Shown here: positions 6,127-8,050 of the stretch, one piece after another
Numbering within the stretch: the stretch's first letter is position 1
Layout of the letters: every line of letters begins with the position of its first letter
NCBI GenBank assembly: GCA_016840945.1
Contig: JAEORJ010000302.1
Location: 1-8,050, forward strand
Direction: 5' to 3'
Source of the DNA: Candidatus Gerdarchaeota archaeon
GTDB lineage: Archaea > Asgardarchaeota > Heimdallarchaeia > JABLTI01
DNA length: 8,050 nt
Program-made: the position numbers and the translations under genes
Notes under the pieces: model-generated
The model's database searches: none
Told to the model about the DNA's origin: nothing
Seen by the model: only the letters and a program-made list of their open reading frames with translations

Positions 6127-8050
6127 TTAAGGATTATTGACTTGTTTTAATTTTTTTCTCTTGATTATTTGTATTGGTGCGAGCATAATAAATGAGATAA
6201 TGACTATTGATATCATAACATGTGTTTCACCAAATTTATTTGTAGTAGTATAATCAATAATTTCAAAATCAGTCATTGTGTCATCTATCGAAATAATTGT
6301 TACTAGAGCTTGACCTATATTAATATCAGATATTTGCGTTTCTTGCCAGATAACATCATTATTTGCTATGTGTTTGACAGTCAGATTGACATCTTGAGTG
6401 GCACTAGCAGCAAAAGAAGCATTAACAACTATCTTAAAGCTCTCATCACCGACAGCTTTTACTTGTGTAAATCCACTTGTTGGTGTAGGTATACGAATCA
6501 TAAAATTACCATAAAAGTCATCCATATATTCTGCTCCTTCTATACCAACTTCAATACCTTTATTGGTGTCAATAAAAGCTTCATTTAATCCGATATGATA
6601 AATTTCTGTTGGTGAGATTTCGTAATATAGATCTAATCTCACTGTAGGATCTATTTTGAATAGTTGTATTTCATAGAAATCTTTCAATTTAAAACTGTCA
6701 GGATTCAAATATGGGAATAATCGATTAAGAAATGCTCCCCAACGAGTATCAATATTAAGTTTTAAACCAGAATACATAGTTCCATACAAGAAACCATTGT
6801 ACATATCGTAGCTATCTGGAAAACAGAAATTAAAACCTTGCAAATAAGGTGCGGGATAGGTATGATTTTCATCCCATAAATTGTAATAATTAATAAGAAT
6901 ACCATTCGGATTTGGATCTAACATGCCCAATAATTGAGTACCATATATTCCTATCTCTGCATAATGAAAACCTGTTTGATTACCGACGATTTTTTCGATA
7001 CAATCTTTCAAATCAACCATCATTGATTCTGATTGAGCCATCCCCGCTGTTCCCATACCACTTCTTATCCATTTGAAGAAATCTCTCTGTGTGATATTAT
7101 AATCAAGTTCATCATGTAAACTTTCAACAAATAAATCGAAAGTATCAACAAAAGATGATCCTAAACCAGCAACAGTAAATTGAGTTAAATCATAAAGAGC
7201 GATATTAGGCCAATCACGCCACGTTGGTAAAGCAACAGGATGACGACTAACATAGAAAGCCATTTCAGCAAATTCTCTTGGAGTTAAATTAGGATTTCGA
7301 CTTAAATTATAGACATAGTCAAGTGAGGTATAAATTTGATTTAATCCAAGAGTAGTTTCGCCACCAATCATATAATCTACCTCACCCATTAATTGCCATG
7401 CTGTTTCAAAAGAACCACCAAGACAGGTGCTAAAGATAATTACATCAATACTATTTGGACCACTCAAAGCAGTCTCAACTTCGTTTAATGTTAAGCAATC
7501 ACCAATAGCATATGTAAAACTTGGATGTGGTGCATGATAATCGAAGCAATAGCCAGCATATCCCCGACCATGATCGACAAGTGATAGGGCATAATAATCA
7601 GCAGGATAATTGGTTTTACAATAGGTTATAAAATCACCAAGGGTTTCACTGTCACCCATATTGGTTACTCCCCAATCTGCTACAACAGTTTTTCCACCAT
7701 CTGCGGTAGCTTTTATATCATAAATATAGGCATGACCATTTGGATCTGTTACTGTATAAGGATAATCATATAATGCGATAATATTGATATCAGTTTCTGA
7801 TCCAGGTTGTATGTTATTTACCATATCAATGAGTGATTCCAACATAGCTAAATGTAATCCATTATTTGAATTATCCAAATTTGCTGTTACATATTCATCT
7901 CTTGTATCAGCACAGAAATAAATCATATAAGTCCATTTTTTTGTTACATTTGGTTTGATTTCTATAAAAGTATCATTAATATTTGAATTGATCTTATTTA
8001 GTTCTGAAATTAATCCAAAAGAAGTCATAATTGTTAACAGAATAAGAAAT
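6127..8050 (-). CDS. membrane-anchored C11 (clostripain-like) cysteine peptidase, 5' end cut by the right edge
   Basis: Residue numbers count from the first in-window Met (8028). C11 family marks are KWTYMIYFCAD (31-41), the N-terminal strand; NMGDSETLGDFI (123-134); YPADYYALSLVDHGRGYAGY (141-160) with catalytic His153; and IIFSTCLGGSFETAW (197-211) with catalytic Cys202, followed by MIGGETT (220-226). His and Cys are 49 residues apart, close to characterised members. Ser200 replaces the Asp that normally lies two residues before the Cys. The frame stays open past Met1 to 8050 and reads FLILLTI, so Met1 is inside a signal peptide and the true start lies outside the window. Near the C-terminus a helix (about 603-621) is followed by KRKKLK, a stop-transfer pattern. 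The enzyme should therefore be a cell-surface peptidase with one anchor and a short cytoplasmic tail. The region 270-600 is unassigned, probably extracellular and beta-rich. Confidence 0.9.
   Translation of the reverse strand, partial: FLILLTIMTSFGLISELNKINSNINDTFIEIKPNVTKKWTYMIYFCADTRDEYVTANLDNSNNGLHLAMLESLIDMVNNIQPGSETDINIIALYDYPYTVTDPNGHAYIYDIKATADGGKTVVADWGVTNMGDSETLGDFITYCKTNYPADYYALSLVDHGRGYAGYCFDYHAPHPSFTYAIGDCLTLNEVETALSGPNSIDVIIFSTCLGGSFETAWQLMGEVDYMIGGETTLGLNQIYTSLDYVYNLSRNPNLTPREFAEMAFYVSRHPVALPTWRDWPNIALYDLTQFTVAGLGSSFVDTFDLFVESLHDELDYNITQRDFFKWIRSGMGTAGMAQSESMMVDLKDCIEKIVGNQTGFHYAEIGIYGTQLLGMLDPNPNGILINYYNLWDENHTYPAPYLQGFNFCFPDSYDMYNGFLYGTMYSGLKLNIDTRWGAFLNRLFPYLNPDSFKLKDFYEIQLFKIDPTVRLDLYYEISPTEIYHIGLNEAFIDTNKGIEVGIEGAEYMDDFYGNFMIRIPTPTSGFTQVKAVGDESFKIVVNASFAASATQDVNLTVKHIANNDVIWQETQISDINIGQALVTIISIDDTMTDFEIIDYTTTNKFGETHVMISIVIISFIMLAPIQIIKRKKLKQVNNP

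Overview
The window is AT-rich, gene-dense and prokaryotic, and the translation signals point to an archaeon. The best Shine-Dalgarno sites (GGGTGAT before the gene starting at 3920, AGGAGGT before the gene at 4125) match the 3' end of archaeal 16S rRNA. Candidate promoters look like TATA boxes about 25 bp ahead of where transcription would start, and gene ends are marked by T-rich tracts without hairpins. The mix of a leucine-rich-repeat/TPR protein, a surface clostripain-type peptidase and strong AT bias would fit an Asgard-type archaeon, but that placement is inference and no marker gene is present.

Layout. Positions 1-3920 carry a minus-strand cluster, read right to left: a TPR-LRR scaffold protein with a TTG start and a C-terminal pair of CxxC motifs, an alpha/beta hydrolase with a cysteine in the nucleophile position, a DUF362 protein without ferredoxin cysteines, and the first 24 codons of a small membrane protein that runs off the left edge. 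The first two gaps are both 29 bp, so the first three genes are probably one operon. The last gene is 67 bp further on and may have its own promoter. A divergent 204-bp intergenic region (3921-4124) separates this cluster from the only plus-strand gene, an aldo/keto reductase (4125-5069). That gene converges, across 154 bp of T/A-rich terminator-like sequence, on a minus-strand six-helix membrane protein (5224-6000). Upstream of the membrane protein, and 126 bp away, is a minus-strand C11 (clostripain-like) peptidase. The peptidase is cut by the right edge: its frame stays open to 8050 and encodes part of a signal peptide.

The most notable points are the predicted substrate-pocket change in the C11 peptidase (Ser replaces the family's S1 Asp), the Cys-Asp-His hydrolase, the TPR-LRR-CxxC scaffold with no ATG codon before residue 511, and a perfect 17-bp palindrome just upstream of the membrane-protein start. 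No tRNA, rRNA, CRISPR array, insertion sequence or prophage signal was seen, and no gap without a gene exceeds about 205 bp.
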